DNA of 64,000 bases, taken from NCBI GenBank assembly GCA_018350325.1, contig JAEVLN010000024.1, positions 837,248 to 901,247 on the forward strand. Direction: 5' to 3'. Source of the stretch: Globodera rostochiensis (taxonomy: Eukaryota; Nematoda; Chromadorea; Rhabditida; Heteroderidae). Every line of letters starts with the position of its first letter. Position 1 is the first letter of the stretch. The notes beneath the pieces are model-generated. The model worked only from the letters and a program-made list of their open reading frames with translations. It ran no database searches and was not told the DNA's origin. This document shows positions 1 to 11,719 of this stretch, piece after piece. Made by a program: the position numbers and the translations under genes.

Positions 1-840
1 GAGGTACCTGCTCGCTCATATTCTGACGAGGCCGAACAAACATTTATGAAATTTAATAGTGATATTTTAAATGATATAAATAATTCAATGCTATATTCAA
101 TTTAACTGTTTTTTATTATTACTTTTTTTACCTGAAATCCTGGTTTCTTTTAGTTTTAAATTTACTATTAAAATTTAAATGGACTTATGTTTTAATATTT
201 ATCGTAGAATTTGTTTTAGATATTTTGATTTATTTTCTTCTTAGTTGACGTTAAACCTTTTATTGTTATGCAAAATCTGCTCTATCAGCAGGTATAAAAT
301 TGTCTCCACGAGTTATTATCATTGCTTTTTAATAATTTCCAAATTTTCATTTTTGGTCCGCAAATTGGGTTACTATTATAAATGCATTATGGTTAATGGA
401 AGTTATGAAACTTGGTATGCTTCATTCAAGTTTTTTCCTGACTTGATGCTACTAATGCGCGTTATCATTTCTTTTTTGGCATTTATTGATTTGTTACCAG
501 ATGTTTTATTTTTATATTTATAATTCGAAACATCTTTTAATCATTTACAATTATTTATTTATAAATTAGTTTTTGAGTAACCAAGTATTGCCCATCAGGG
601 AAGTAAACGTTAACACGCCGTGTTAAAACGTAGCTATCTTTTATTTTTGTTTAGTAGTTATTTAATAATCACATTATTATTTTCCAGAATAAATATTAAA
701 CATTTCTTTGTAGGCGTTTGTTATAAATTCATAAGAGCCAAATATTGCATTTACTATTAGTTGTTAATATTACTGTTTTTTTTATTTTCGTATAAAAATT
801 AGATAATTCGAAGACTCTAATATGTAGATCGGTGTTCTTT
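1..840. repeat. T-rich duplicated block, copy 1
   Basis: Non-coding T-rich DNA. The first 130 bases recur at about 11,180-11,330 and, more diverged, at about 2,470-2,640, each time around a 'tctgacgaggccgaac'-like core. Bases from about 240 recur collinearly at about 12,880-14,100. The long frame at 245-523 has two paralogous frames at 12,883 and 13,230, but it opens with TTG rather than ATG and the copies differ by indels, so I do not call a gene. Confidence 0.7.
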
Positions 841-863
841 TTTTAAAAAAACGCACTTACTGC

Positions 864-924
864 ATGATCATGTCCGCTTCCATTCGAGCAGCAGCCAGGC
901 CAAAGTTTATCAAATTTTTAGGCT
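864..924 (+). CDS. Candidate first exon, ATP synthase subunit g-like (copy 1)
   Basis: The frame from ATG 864 reads MIMSASIRAAARPKFIKFLG, followed by T and a possible GTTTGT donor. It is basic and acid-free, like a mitochondrial N-terminus. The RPKFIKFLG+T(ac) end resembles the RPK-x3-F-x-Y segment just before AKVEL in F1Fo ATP synthase subunit g; that is family knowledge, and the match is short. A second copy at 14,118-14,178 differs at two sites in this stretch, and both changes are silent (Ser TCC/TCT, Gly GGC/GGG), which favours coding. No following exon encoding the AKVEL part was found. It could also be an unrelated small frame. Confidence 0.33.
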
Positions 925-929
925 GTTTG

Positions 930-3900
930 TTATTTAGTTATTTTAACTTTGGACCATTGACTATTTTCTCCAATTACTTTTGAATAAGAAAAAAATTAGA
1001 AAATCATAAAAAGGCATTTATTTGTTAAATTTATTGACATGCCTTTTAGTCATTTCATCCTTGGAGAGCAAATGAAATTGTTGTTGATATTTGTCTTGAA
1101 GTCGAATCAAATATAGTGTCTGTTGTTTATATTTATTTGTTTATTTATTATTTTTGAATTAATGCTTTTATCCAAACCATAAGTTTATATGAAAAGATCA
1201 ACATTTAAAATGCTTTTGTGTACTTTAATTTTTCTTATTTTGTTTGTTTATTATTACATCCATTATTATTTATCAATTTTTATCGATATTTGTAATAAAA
1301 TTTGATGTGAAATATATCTTCTTGTCAGAAGAGTCTATATTTTCTTAATTAGTCAATTATCATTTTTTTGGGGCTCCGGACATCGTCTGCGCCGTATTGA
1401 AATCCTTTAATTTATTTTACAATGTTATTACATTTTTTTATTTTTACTGCATTTTGAAAAAATTTTTTAATTAATCCAAATAATTATAAGTTTTTATTTA
1501 AAAGTTTTTTGAATAATCTGAACAATTTTTTATTATTTGAATGTAAACTATAGCAAATAATTAATATTTATTATAATGCTTTGTGTTTTTTGGAGCTTAT
1601 TAAACAGATTTTTATAACTTTATAGTTTATTGTCAAATTTTTATTGACTGGATAGAGAATTAAAATTTTATTAGTGTATAATTAATAAATTTAATCAAAT
1701 TCTACATTTAAGTTTATTGTTCTACATCGATTAAAGATAGGTACTTGATTTGCATTATTATTATAAACATATTTTTATGCACGTTTTCGTTACTTGCTTC
1801 GATCCCGTTTGTCTCGTAATAACAATTCGTCGGTCGGCATTTGACATAGTAGATTTATATTTTTTTGATCCCGCGAGCATGTTGAAAATCGCTTAACTTT
1901 TCTTTTTTATTGCTAAAATTATGTAATTTTTTATAGTGTTGTTTATTTTAGACAGCCAGAGACTTTATTTTTTATTTTGAACCAATTTAACATCTAATAT
2001 TTTAGATCATAGATCGCGTTTTTTGTAATACATTTTTATCCTTTTAATTTATGTTTATTTTTTATAGTCCAAAATACTGCTGCTTTTATATTGTATTTGT
2101 TTAATAAAAAATTTATTTTATTTATAAAACACTTTAACGCGCCTGAAAATAAATATTATTATTTTTTTTGAACAGCTCTTTATTTTTTCAATTGGAAAAA
2201 ATTTAATGAAATAATTTGAATAATTGCCATTGCTAGTGCATTCAAATTATAAGGATGAGGAATTATATTTTTTTATTTATACTACTTTTGATTTTGTTAA
2301 TTTATTTTGCTTTAATTTCCAAGACTGCTTTTTTTTATGTTAAAATTCGATATTTTTAAAAAAATGTAATTTTGTAGTTTCTATATTGGCGTGGTTTTAA
2401 ATGTATTGTTTTATTCTTCAATAATTTCTAGCATTATACTGCTGGCAAAAATTAAAATACATTATTTTAGGACCTGAAGTTTGCAATCTCTCATATTTTG
2501 ACGAAGCCGAACAATTCATTTATGAAATTTAATAGTGATATTTTAAAATTATATAAATAATTCAATGTTATATTCATAAACTGTTTTTTTATTCATTACT
2601 TTTTTCTTTACCTGAAAATCTGGTTTGTCGGTTTTTGAATTTTTGACTTAATTTGTTAAGAGATTTGCAGCTAAAATGGCACGATTTGAACGAATTTTTG
2701 ATGTTTGTTCTATTTATTTTTGCGTTCTTATTAAAAAAATTTTTTATTTTCTTTTGATTTTTTGATTTTAAATCAAGAATTTTTTATAAACACATTTAAT
2801 CTGTCTTCCAAAAATGTACAGAATGATTTTCAAAGCAAATTTATTGCATATTTTGGCATTATTTTCCTAATTTTTTTAAAATTGTTCTTAACACAAAATT
2901 GTTCTACTATTATTGAATAGCTCTCACTAATATAGTTTTAAACTATTTTTTTATTAATATCGACGTTAATTACACAAATTTTCTCCAGCACGTATTTTTC
3001 AATTGGAAGAATGAACATCTTCATAGTTGCAATTTTTTGTTTACAAACCCGAATAGTTTTTAAATTTATTCCGAGATTTATTTCATCGAATCGGTAATTA
3101 GCGAACCCGTTGAACTTTCATTTGCTCTTAACTGAAAACCACTTCAAAAATGAAGATTTTGCAATTCTCGAAAAAAAGTGGGTTGTGTCAATTTTATAGA
3201 TTAAAAACTAACTTTTAGATTCACCAAATATTTTTTAGCAAGAATAGTTAAATGAGTGGATAAGATATTATTTCTGATAATCGATGGTAAAGTAATTAAA
3301 GTTTCAGTTTGTAATACTTACTGAAGTATTTAACACAAACAGAATTAATTTTATTCATTTTTTTGTTGAACTACGTCAATAATTGTAGTTGTTTATACTG
3401 AAGACGATTTTTTTATTGTATTTTGAAAAAAAACAATTTAAATTCTTTTTAACACAGTAGTCACTATTCTCTGTTTAGTATTCGCATTAGTAAACAGTTG
3501 TTAAGTATTTCCTACATAATCGTTCATTTAATGGAATAATTGCTTAGTAATATTTCAATATAATTTGTCTTTATCTCAAACTTGATAATAAATAAAATAC
3601 TCGATGCAGAAGAGGCAGCGTAATCAAGGCTATAAAAATATTTTAAATATTATTTATTAATTTTTTGGTGAAGATATCATCTTAGCAGAACCAGTAAAAA
3701 AAGTCCGAGAGCTGTACAGCTAATAATAGACGGTTAGTTATATATGTTTTATTTAATTTCTTTATATTCGGCAAGAAAACATATAGTCGCCACCTTTTTG
3801 AGACCTGGTTTGTTGCGTAGGCTCTTTAGTATTTTTCGGTGTAAATTAATTTTGAATTTGTTAAGATTTTACTATTAGTTGTTAATATTACTGTTTTTTA

Positions 3901-4140
3901 TTTGCGTATAAAAATAGATAATTTTTTAAATATAAATTATTCTTAAATTTTCATTTGTTTTTATTTAATCACTGTCTAAGTGCAAGTTTTAGCGCCCGAA
4001 ATTAAGCGAATTTTTTTCCTCTAACATGTAGATCGGCGTTTTTTTGCTTTTTAACTGTATATAAGCTTTTACATTATTTAATGAATAATTAATTATTGTG
4101 GTAAAATTTAAATCATGGTATGTTCTAGCTGTTGCTTATT
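930..4140. other. T-rich intergenic or intronic DNA
   Basis: No gene seen. The stretch is T-rich with short interspersed repeats. About 1,090-1,170 recurs at 14,390-14,460. About 1,490-1,770 recurs inverted at 4,905-5,210. A few GC-richer spots (1,368-1,400, 1,795-1,885, 3,600-3,850) carry no frame that I can defend. Confidence 0.6.
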
Positions 4141-4141
4141 G

Positions 4142-4897
4142 TATAAAGCTCTTTTAATTTTGAATTATAATTTATTACTGTCATCTATATATGGTGATAT
4201 AATACTTTTTTATTGGTCAGTGTTTCTATTAAATTATGATCATTTTTTTTTATCTGTTTGATTTATAGGTCTCGACGTTGTCTAATTGTCTTTGCTTCAG
4301 CTCATATTTTATTTACTGTTTTTTATTCTTTACTTGAAAAGTGGTCTCTTTTAGTTTTAATTTGCCATTTGAAATTTAAATGATAGTTTTAATATTTATT
4401 ATTTAATTTCAAGCATTATATTATTTGGCATCGATTTTGGTTTTAAATGGATTTTAATCAAATGCGACTTAATTTACACTTTTTATTCGGTTGAATAATA
4501 TATACGAAATGTTATAGTTTATCAAAGAACGACGTTCCGGGTGATTATAATTCTAATATTTTATTGAGGTTTAGTTAAGTTGAATTAAGAAATATTAGAA
4601 TGTTCTTTCGTTTTACGGGAATGTCATTGCTGGGATTTATTACGGTATGGTAATATTTAAGTTTGTATTTATTATTTGGAAAATAACATTTATATTAAAA
4701 ACTTTACACCCACCCTTATTGATAGTGTAATTTAATAACTGATTTTCGTTATTATTTCATTTTCTGAATTCTTGATTTGAATTTATTTGATCCTTTCTCA
4801 TGTGTTACAAATAGATATAAATTTTGAGTGAATAAGAGATTTCTACCTTTTTTGCTTTTAATAATTGAATTTTATATGTTTGTTATATTCTTGAAAG
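4142..4897 (+). repeat. Left arm of a large inverted duplication
   Basis: The arm of about 755 bp pairs, inverted, with 5,336-6,090. The two arms agree almost base for base; I found only isolated differences, for example c/t in 'aataactgat' against 'aataattgat'. This implies a recent duplication or ongoing gene conversion. The arm contains the unit 'atcaaagaacgacgttcc...', which recurs at 6,540-6,660 and, interrupted by a transposon, at 32,540-34,260. Confidence 0.9.
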
Positions 4898-5335
4898 TGA
4901 AAAATATGTTTATAATAATAATCCAAATCAAGTACCTTTAATCTATATAGAACAATAAAACTTAAAAATGTAGAGTTTGATTAAATTTATTAATTATGCA
5001 GCAATCAGATTTTAATTCTCTATCCAATCAATCAAAAGTTTTACAATAAACTATAAAGTTATAAAAATCTGTCCAGTAAGCTCGACAATACACAAAGCAG
5101 TATTATAAATATTAATTATTTGCTATATTTTACATTTAAATAATAAAAAATTGTTAAATGATAAAAGCTTTATTAAAAAATTAAAACTTTTTTAAATGAT
5201 TAAAAAGGGAAAAAATTAATTTCATTTTGTTTGTTGCCGTTCAAGGTAGAATTCAAGGTGGAGATCAAAACAATTTATTTTTATTCACTAAAATACAAGT
5301 AGCCGAGTTGTCTCCGTTGCCTAAAATTTAAAAAT
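4898..5335. repeat. Spacer of the inverted duplication
   Basis: This 438-bp loop lies between the two arms. Its first about 300 bases are an inverted copy of about 1,490-1,770, sharing the stretch from 'aagtacctttaatc' to 'aatattaattatttgctat'. The whole arm-loop-arm structure was therefore probably built from pieces that also sit upstream in the opposite orientation. Confidence 0.75.
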
Positions 5336-6090
5336 TTCAAGAATATAACAAACATATAAAATTCAATTATTAAAAGCAAAAAAGGTAGAAATCTCTTATT
5401 TACTCAAAATTTATATCTATTTGTAACACATGAGAAAGGATCAAATAAATTCAAATCAAGAATTCAGAAAATTAAATAATAACGAAAATCAATTATTAAA
5501 TTACACTATCAATAAGGGTGGGTGTAAAGTTTTTAATATAAATGTTATTTTCCAAATAATAAATACAAACTTAAATATTACCATACCGTAATAAATCCCA
5601 GCAATGACATTCCCGTAAAACGAAAGAACATTCTAATATTTCTTAATTCAACTTAACTAAACCTCAATAAAATATTAGAATTATAATCACCCGGAACGTC
5701 GTTCTTTGATAAACTATAACATTTCGTATATATTATTCAACCGAATAAAAAGTGTAAATTAAATCGCATTTGATTAAAATCCATTTAAAACCAAAATCGA
5801 TGCCAAATAATATAATGCTTGAAATTAAATAATAAATATTAAAACTATCATTTAAATTTCAAATGGCAAATTAAAACTAAAAGAGACCACTTTTCAAGTA
5901 AAGAATAAAAAACAGTAAATAAAATATGAGCTGAAGCAAAGACAATTAGACAACGTCGAGACCTATAAATCAAACAGATAAAAAAAAAATGATCATAATT
6001 TAATAGAAACACTGACCAATAAAAAAGTATTATATCACCATATATAGATGACAGTAATAAATTATAATTCAAAATTAAAAGAGCTTTATA
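5336..6090 (-). repeat. Right arm of the large inverted duplication
   Basis: This is the inverted copy of 4,142-4,897. It is the only long A-rich stretch in the first 42 kb, as expected if the surrounding T-rich strand bias predates the inversion. The 88-codon minus frame 5,848-6,114 lies in it and is not gene-like. Confidence 0.9.
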
Positions 6091-6380
6091 CTTCATCATA
6101 TGCTTCTGTGTCAAAAGTTTTTTTTTTTAAATCTTAATTTAATTCTGCCGCAGTCGTGCTCTTTTGTTCACTCTTTGAGTAGAAATTTTTTTGTATGATA
6201 ATAAATGATTAGTTATTATGCAAAAATTTTTTTTAAATTCTTACTTTACATTAAATTAAGCATGTATCATAATTTCAAGTTTAATTTTACCAATAAATTT
6301 TAAACATTGTTTTTAGCTCTTCAAATGATTTAAAATATTGTTTTTTATTTTTAGTGTAAAATATTATTAATAGTTGGTAG

Positions 6381-6450
6381 TTTATCATTTGACAAGCAAA
6401 ACACCGACACTACGCTGGAGGAGAACATGATGGACAAGACGTCCCTATAA
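6381..6450 (+). CDS. Candidate terminal exon of unknown protein
   Basis: After a 'ggtag' acceptor the frame reads T|LSFDKQNTDTTLEENMMDKTSL and stops at 6,448-6,450. The polar, acidic composition and codon choice stand out from the surrounding T-rich DNA. The upstream repeat (about 6,095-6,390) also occurs at about 38,640-38,940, but that copy diverges exactly where this island starts. Product not recognised. Confidence 0.35.
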
Positions 6451-6668
6451 AAATTTTCTAATTTGTGCAATTTTCATTTTAAATGGATTTTAATAACATG
6501 GATTTAATTTCACATTTTATTAAGTTGAATAATAATACTATATGTTATGTTTATCAAAGAACGAAGTTCCGGGTTATATAATTCTAATTTCCATTGAGGT
6601 TTGTGTAAAGTAAATTTAAAATATTAGAACCTGTTTTTTCGTTTTATTATTTTTGGTTATATTTAGGC

Positions 6669-6738
6669 AAACGACAGGGGAGGCGCTTCTTTAACGCTCC
6701 CAGCCTTTTCTCGTCCGTTGGATGGGTTTCTCCCTGTG
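6669..6738 (+). CDS. Weak exon-like GC island
   Basis: A GC-rich island follows 'atatttag' and ends at a GTAAAT donor-like site. At least one frame is open through it. No protein family recognised; boundaries approximate. Confidence 0.22.
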
Positions 6739-6962
6739 TAAATCCTCTTGAATTTATAATTTATTACTGTCATCGATATATGGATTTGTTGCAATTGGCT
6801 GATCAATTGCAATGTTTATCTTAATTAATTATTTTATTTTTGAAGCTTCATACATTTATCGCTTGGATTAAAATAAGTTATTACTTCTGTTTCATTTTAA
6901 TTTTATTCGGTTGAAAATCATTATTTTATTTAAATAGCAAAGTTTAATTGATTTATTTATAG

Positions 6963-7033
6963 TTGGACCTTGAAGATGCTTTCGGTGTTAGAATTCCCCA
7001 ACCGCCGATTGTGGATTATTCCGAAACCTTAAG
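6963..7033 (+). CDS. Candidate internal exon, intact copy of a duplicated exon
   Basis: It is bounded by a T-rich tract ending in TATAG and a donor AAG|GTTTAT. The 71-nt frame reads LDLEDAFGVRIPQPPIVD followed by YSETLR. A second copy sits at 21,174-21,245. Of six substitutions in the aligned coding part, four are silent (Asp, Ile, Pro, Pro), so the exon was once under protein-level constraint. The LEDAFGVRIP...IVDY pattern weakly recalls helix II onward of acyl carrier proteins (x-EDEFG-x-EIP ... IVDYI). This is a resemblance, not an assignment. Confidence 0.45.
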
Positions 7034-7959
7034 GTTTATAAAATTGTAAATACTTTCTTATTCATTAAGTTTTTATTCGGATTTGTTAACAATGGTATTC
7101 GTTGTCAACACCTCCAGTCGCGTTTTGTAATACATTTTTATCCTTTTAATTTATGTTTATTCTTTTTATAGTCGACAATACTGCTGCTTTTATATTGTAT
7201 TTGTTTTAATTAAAAACACTTTAACGCGCCTGAAACTAAATATTAAACATCTCTCTATTCAATTGGAAAAAATTTAGTGAAATAATTTCAATAATTGTCA
7301 TTGCTAGTGCATTTAAACTTATAAAGATGCGGAAATATTTTTTTATTATTTTTATACAACTTTTGATTTTGTTAATTTTTTTACTTTTATGACTTTTCTC
7401 CTGTGGCTTCTAACAACAATGTTATATTGTCTTCCCGTGTTTTGGATTAACAACTTTTGTCCTCATAAAAATTTATATGTATTAATTTAATCGCAAATGT
7501 TTTCGATTTGAATTTTAATTTTATGAATACATTTTTTATTCGGTTCCCTAAAAATCTTTAGAAAAGACAAATGTAGAGATGGAAAAATTTTCAAATTTAA
7601 AATTCAGGTAGAATTTGCAAATGTTGACTAATTTTCGTAGTTTATGTTAAACTTATTAACAGGTCTAAAATTTTTAGGGTCGAAAAATCTCAAAATACTA
7701 TCTTAATAGGTGAGAAAAAAGTAGAAATATAGGAGTTGTTCTCAACAACTCAAAATAAATAAAAATTATGAAAAAAAAATCTGTATAATTAGTAAAAAAT
7801 GATAAAAAATTGTAATGAAAGTTGAATATCAATGTAAATCTCAAATAACAGAATACAGCCGTACACAGTTTTCTGCACAGCATTAACCCTCTTAATTACG
7901 AAGAAAATTGTTCTGCAATAGAAAAAAAATTCCAACATTCCAATCTTTTGATTGCAATT

Positions 7960-8095
7960 GAAATACTAGTGCTGCACGAGACCCAAAATTTCTCGATACT
8001 CGAGACTCGAGCCCGAGCCCGATACTTTACCTCGAGACTCGAGCCGGAGCCCGTGACCCAAAAAACCCGAGACTTTTCTCGACACTAATAAATTC
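7960..8095. mobile_element. Degenerate hAT-like element with simple-repeat core
   Basis: It begins 'tagtgctgcacgag' and ends '...tctcgacacta', with a core of repeated 'actcgagcccgag' motifs. The TAGTG ends match the hAT elements at 49,905 and elsewhere. I could not find an exact 8-bp target duplication, so the boundaries and class are tentative. Confidence 0.4.
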
Positions 8096-9480
8096 GATCA
8101 GTGACAACTCACACTTTATGCGATGAATATTTTTTATCAAGTTTTACATATATACTTTTAGTTGATGAATTTTTTAAGAAAATTTTTTCTTTGGAACCCT
8201 AGATTTGAAGCAATTTTTAAGAAAGTGGGCAGGCACGTATTTAGGTTTTGCCATGGGGTTATCGAAAAAAAACTAATTTTTATGTGGTGCATTTTCCATT
8301 TATTCGTTGAGAGATTTGTGGGGGGATGGGGCTTCTTTTGATTTTGTTAATTTTTTTACTTTAATTTGACTTTTTTTCTTTTGTGGCTTCTAGCAACAAT
8401 GTTATATTGTCTTCACGTGTTGGTTCAAATATTTATTTATATTTAGGAGTCGGTTGAATAATAAAATTGTTTTGTTTTTTATGTTAAAATTTGATATTTT
8501 TAAAATTTATACCAGTTTATTCTATTCTATCAATAAATTATTTTTTAAAAAAATGTAATTTTGCTGATGAACCCGCCTCTCATATTCTACGAGGTCGAAT
8601 TTTTAAAGATTTGATTTAATATTAATGTAATTTTTTTTCTTTGACAAACCGGCGTATATGTTGTTTGAAGTCTAGCATCTATTAGCAATTGATTTTGTGT
8701 AATTAATTATCTAGGTACCTTTTGAAATCTTGGTATTTCGCTTATCGTTATTTGAAAAAATATTGATTTTCATCTCGCACAATAATCTAAATGAAATTTT
8801 TTCATTTATTTCAAATGTTAATTATTAAATGCTTATATTGTTTATTAATTCGAATTTTAATAAATTTAAATTTTAGGAATAATAAATTTTAGATATTTGT
8901 AATATTCTAACAACGCATTTGTTAAATCAACTGCGTAATCAAACACCATTAAATGTTAGATTCTAATTCTGTTATATATGAAGTTTAATAAAAATGTATA
9001 TGTTTTTTGTATTATTTATATTTTTGAGCACATAATCCGTTAGTATTAGAAATTCCTTTAAATTATTTTACATACACTCTAGTATCATATATTACAAGTA
9101 AAACGTATATTATTTATATTGATTAAAAGTTTTTAGTTTTTTTGCTTAGAAAATAATCAAGCATAATGTAATTTGATGATTTAATGTTCATTTCATCTTA
9201 TATATTAAGTTTATTTTAAATTTAGATAAAAAACGTTGCAGATACAGTTCGTGACTTCAACCCATTTAATGCTGAGGGACAAAATTTTTAAAATTTTGAG
9301 TACTTGGCACTTATCCAAGCTAACTGGCACTTTTTTACATCAAGATTATATAATCCTTTTTGAATTAATATTATTTCAAAATTGTGGTTTAAAATTGCAG
9401 TTAAATTTTTCTATATTATTGTTTTAATTTTTTTACTAGAATATATTTTATTAATTTTCATTAAGTTGTTTCTTTATTTT
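8096..9480. other. T-rich intron-like DNA
   Basis: No gene seen. It includes short copies of repeats also present near 2,300 and 10,930-11,110 ('tggcgtggttttaaatgta', 'atttatttatatttaggagtcggttgaataa'). Confidence 0.55.
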
Positions 9481-9490
9481 TTGTTTTCAG

Positions 9491-9573
9491 CCATGGAAGA
9501 GCGTCGCAACACTGCTTTCCACGAAGCAGGGCACGCGGTGGTTTCGTTCCGGCTCGCATCTGCAGATCAGCCG
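9491..9573 (+). CDS. Internal exon with M41 (FtsH-type) zinc-metallopeptidase HEAGH motif
   Basis: A strong acceptor (T-rich tract, TTTTCAG) is followed by 83 nt and a GTATAC donor. After two bases the frame reads MEERRNTAFHEAGHAVVSFR then LASADQP. The HEAGH motif is the HExxH zinc site; the two His would bind zinc and the Glu would be catalytic. The context x-TA(F/Y)HEAGHAVV is typical of peptidase family M41 (FtsH, YME1, AFG3/paraplegin), which are ATP-dependent membrane proteases in mitochondria and plastids. The ATG is internal to the exon, so the reading frame should continue from an upstream exon. Neither the AAA+ ATPase part nor the distal Asp ligand was found. It could be a standalone M41-like peptidase or a decayed fragment. 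Confidence 0.7.
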
Positions 9574-9791
9574 GTATACCTTTTCGCATCATACGGCATA
9601 AATTTACCGTAGTTTATTCGAACTTTTTATTGGTTTATATTATGGAATATATTAATAAAGATAAATTATATTTATTAAAGAAATTAATTTATCTAACTTT
9701 AGCTCAAAAATTTAGCGTATCGACTTTTAATTCTTGTTCTTAATTGTGTTAAGTCGATCAGTTGTTGAACAACCAAGAAATGTTTTTTTAA

Positions 9792-10013
9792 ATGTTTGCT
9801 CGTCAATTTTGGCTTAATAGGCAAAGATTTAACATATATGTAATAATTTTGCTTATTTCTGCTTTCGCAAAAGATTTTAAATTTTTGAGTAAAAATTTTG
9901 AATTTAAATATAATATTAAATATCAATGTTTTGCACACCTTGAGCAAGTCCACGGCAATTTGGATGCATCAAAATTCTTTTCAAGCTTTGCATTACATTC
10001 ATTGGGAAATTAG
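9792..10013 (+). CDS. Weak ORF with exon-like 3' part
   Basis: The 73-codon ATG frame is AT-noise at its start. Its last 28 codons (from about 9,927) read CFAHLEQVHGNLDASKFFSS then FALHSLGN and stop. The first half (9,700-9,900) is repeated at 11,450-11,650, but the 3' part is not. It may be a terminal exon; product unknown. Confidence 0.22.
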   Translation: MFARQFWLNRQRFNIYVIILLISAFAKDFKFLSKNFEFKYNIKYQCFAHLEQVHGNLDASKFFSSFALHSLGN

Positions 10014-10055
10014 TGCAAATATATAAGAATAATATTAGCATTAAAGAAAAAAAAT

Positions 10056-10139
10056 ATGGATCATATGTCCGTCCCAAAGTCAAAATCACTCAAACCCACT
10101 TTATTTGTTTTTTGGACGCAAAAACGATTAATCAATTAA
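10056..10139 (+). CDS. Small ORF, 27 codons
   Basis: From ATG it reads MDHMSVPKSKSLKPTLFVFW then TQKRLIN and stops. It is GC-richer than its flanks. There is no recognisable domain and no clear promoter or splice signal. Confidence 0.18.
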   Translation: MDHMSVPKSKSLKPTLFVFWTQKRLIN

Positions 10140-10350
10140 AAAAATGCACGGCACAATTATCAAACTGATTTAAAATAGTGCTAAGTGATTTGGAAGTAGG
10201 TAAAACGCTTTAAAATCATAAATGCAAAAATTTTGGTTGGTTAGAATTTTAACGATAATTTTATACTTAAAAGGTAAAAATATTTGTTAAAATATGCCGG
10301 GCCCGTGTTTAAATTTTAGCAAGTTTATTTTGATTTTGACAAATGTTTGA

Positions 10351-10449
10351 TGTTTAATTTTTGGGGCTGATTTCCCGTTTTTACTGCATTTTTGTTGTGC
10401 TTTCTTGAATGGGAGTGGTCCGGCCACAGGGGATCCAAAAGTGTCAGTT
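10351..10449 (+). CDS. Candidate exon ending at a strong GTAAGT donor
   Basis: The frame is open from 10,351, and its GC-rich end reads LNGSGPATGDPKVSV immediately before CAGTT|GTAAGTAA, one of the best donor matches on the + strand. The acceptor is unclear: 'ccacag' at 10,424-10,429 or 'gggag' a little upstream. Product not recognised. Confidence 0.35.
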
Positions 10450-11179
10450 GTAAGTAATTGTTTGCTTTTTTAATTTATTTATTCATTTTAACAAAATAAT
10501 TCGGAGTAGCATACCGTATATGTATACTGTTTTAATCCAAATGTTTCATTATTTTTCAACCTCCTCAGAAAGGATAATATTATCGACATTTATTTTTCAT
10601 TGTTTGACGATATTTACATCTATCGCGAATTTTTTTCATTTCACTTAATATGCATACTTCAGCTGGGGGGCTGCACTCCCCGAAAAAAATTTGTGAGAAA
10701 AAAACTAGAGGGAGTAAGGACCCTTTTGTTTCGATAAATTTGTCACGCTGCGAAAAATAACATGCCAAAAAAATGCTGCTTGCAAAGCTAAGAATAAATA
10801 TAAATTAATTAACATGTTCGTATTAATAATGAAGTTAATGATTTTTTTAATATTACATTTAGTTATCCTTAGATAATTAGTATTATAAAATAATTCATTG
10901 CTTCCAAACTGCTTTTTGATCAAGGTATTTTATCACAAATATTTATTTATATTTATGGTCGGTTGAATAATAAAATTATTTTGGTTTTTATGTTAAAATT
11001 TGATATTTTAAAAATTTATACCAGTTTATTCTATTCTATGAATTAATTATTTTTAAAAAAAATGTAATTTTGTAGTTTCTATATTGGCGTGGTTTTAAAT
11101 GTAATGTTGTATTCTTCAATTAGCATAATACTGCTGGCAAAAATTAAAATACATTTTGTCAATATATTATTTTAGGACC

Positions 11180-11330
11180 TGAGGTACCCGCTCGCTCATA
11201 TTCTGACGAGGCCGAACAAACATTTATGAATTTAATAGTGATATTTTAAATGATATAAATAATTCAATGTTATATTCAATTTAACTGTTTTTTATTATTA
11301 CTTTTTTTTACCTGAAATCCTGGTTTCTTT
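11180..11330. repeat. Copy of the window's first 130 bases
   Basis: It carries 'gaggtacccgctcgctcat' followed by the same 'tctgacgaggccgaac' core and downstream T-rich tail as bases 1-135, with few differences. Confidence 0.85.
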
Positions 11331-11719
11331 ATATTAACATCAAATGAATTAATTTATCTAATATTTGAGAAAATTCTTTATTATTCTAGGCTTTATCTAC
11401 ACATTCATCTATAGAATCGTCTTTGATGAATTTAATTTTCACTTTTTAGCTCAAAAATTAAGCGTATCAAATTTTAATTCTTGTTCTTAATTGTGTTAAG
11501 TGAGTGACCACTTCGATCAGTTTGTTGAACAGCCAAAAAATGTTTCTTTAAATGCTCGTCAATTTTGGCTTAATAGTAAAGATTTAATATGTATGTAATA
11601 ATTTTAGTTATTTCTGCTTCGCAAAGATTTTAAATTTTTGAGTAAAAAATTACTAGTAATTATTCGGAAAGAAAATTACTTATATGATTTTTGTTTAATT
11701 GGTGTATTATTTATAATAT

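Noticed and set aside
245..523. 92-codon plus frame with two paralogous frames (12,883 and 13,230)
   Set aside because: It starts at TTG, lies inside a T-rich duplicated block, and the copies differ by indels and non-silent changes; it is F/L/Y/S-rich as expected from T-rich DNA.
5848..6114. 88-codon minus frame in the inverted arm
   Set aside because: The same sequence in the left arm has no comparable ATG frame, and its composition is AT noise.
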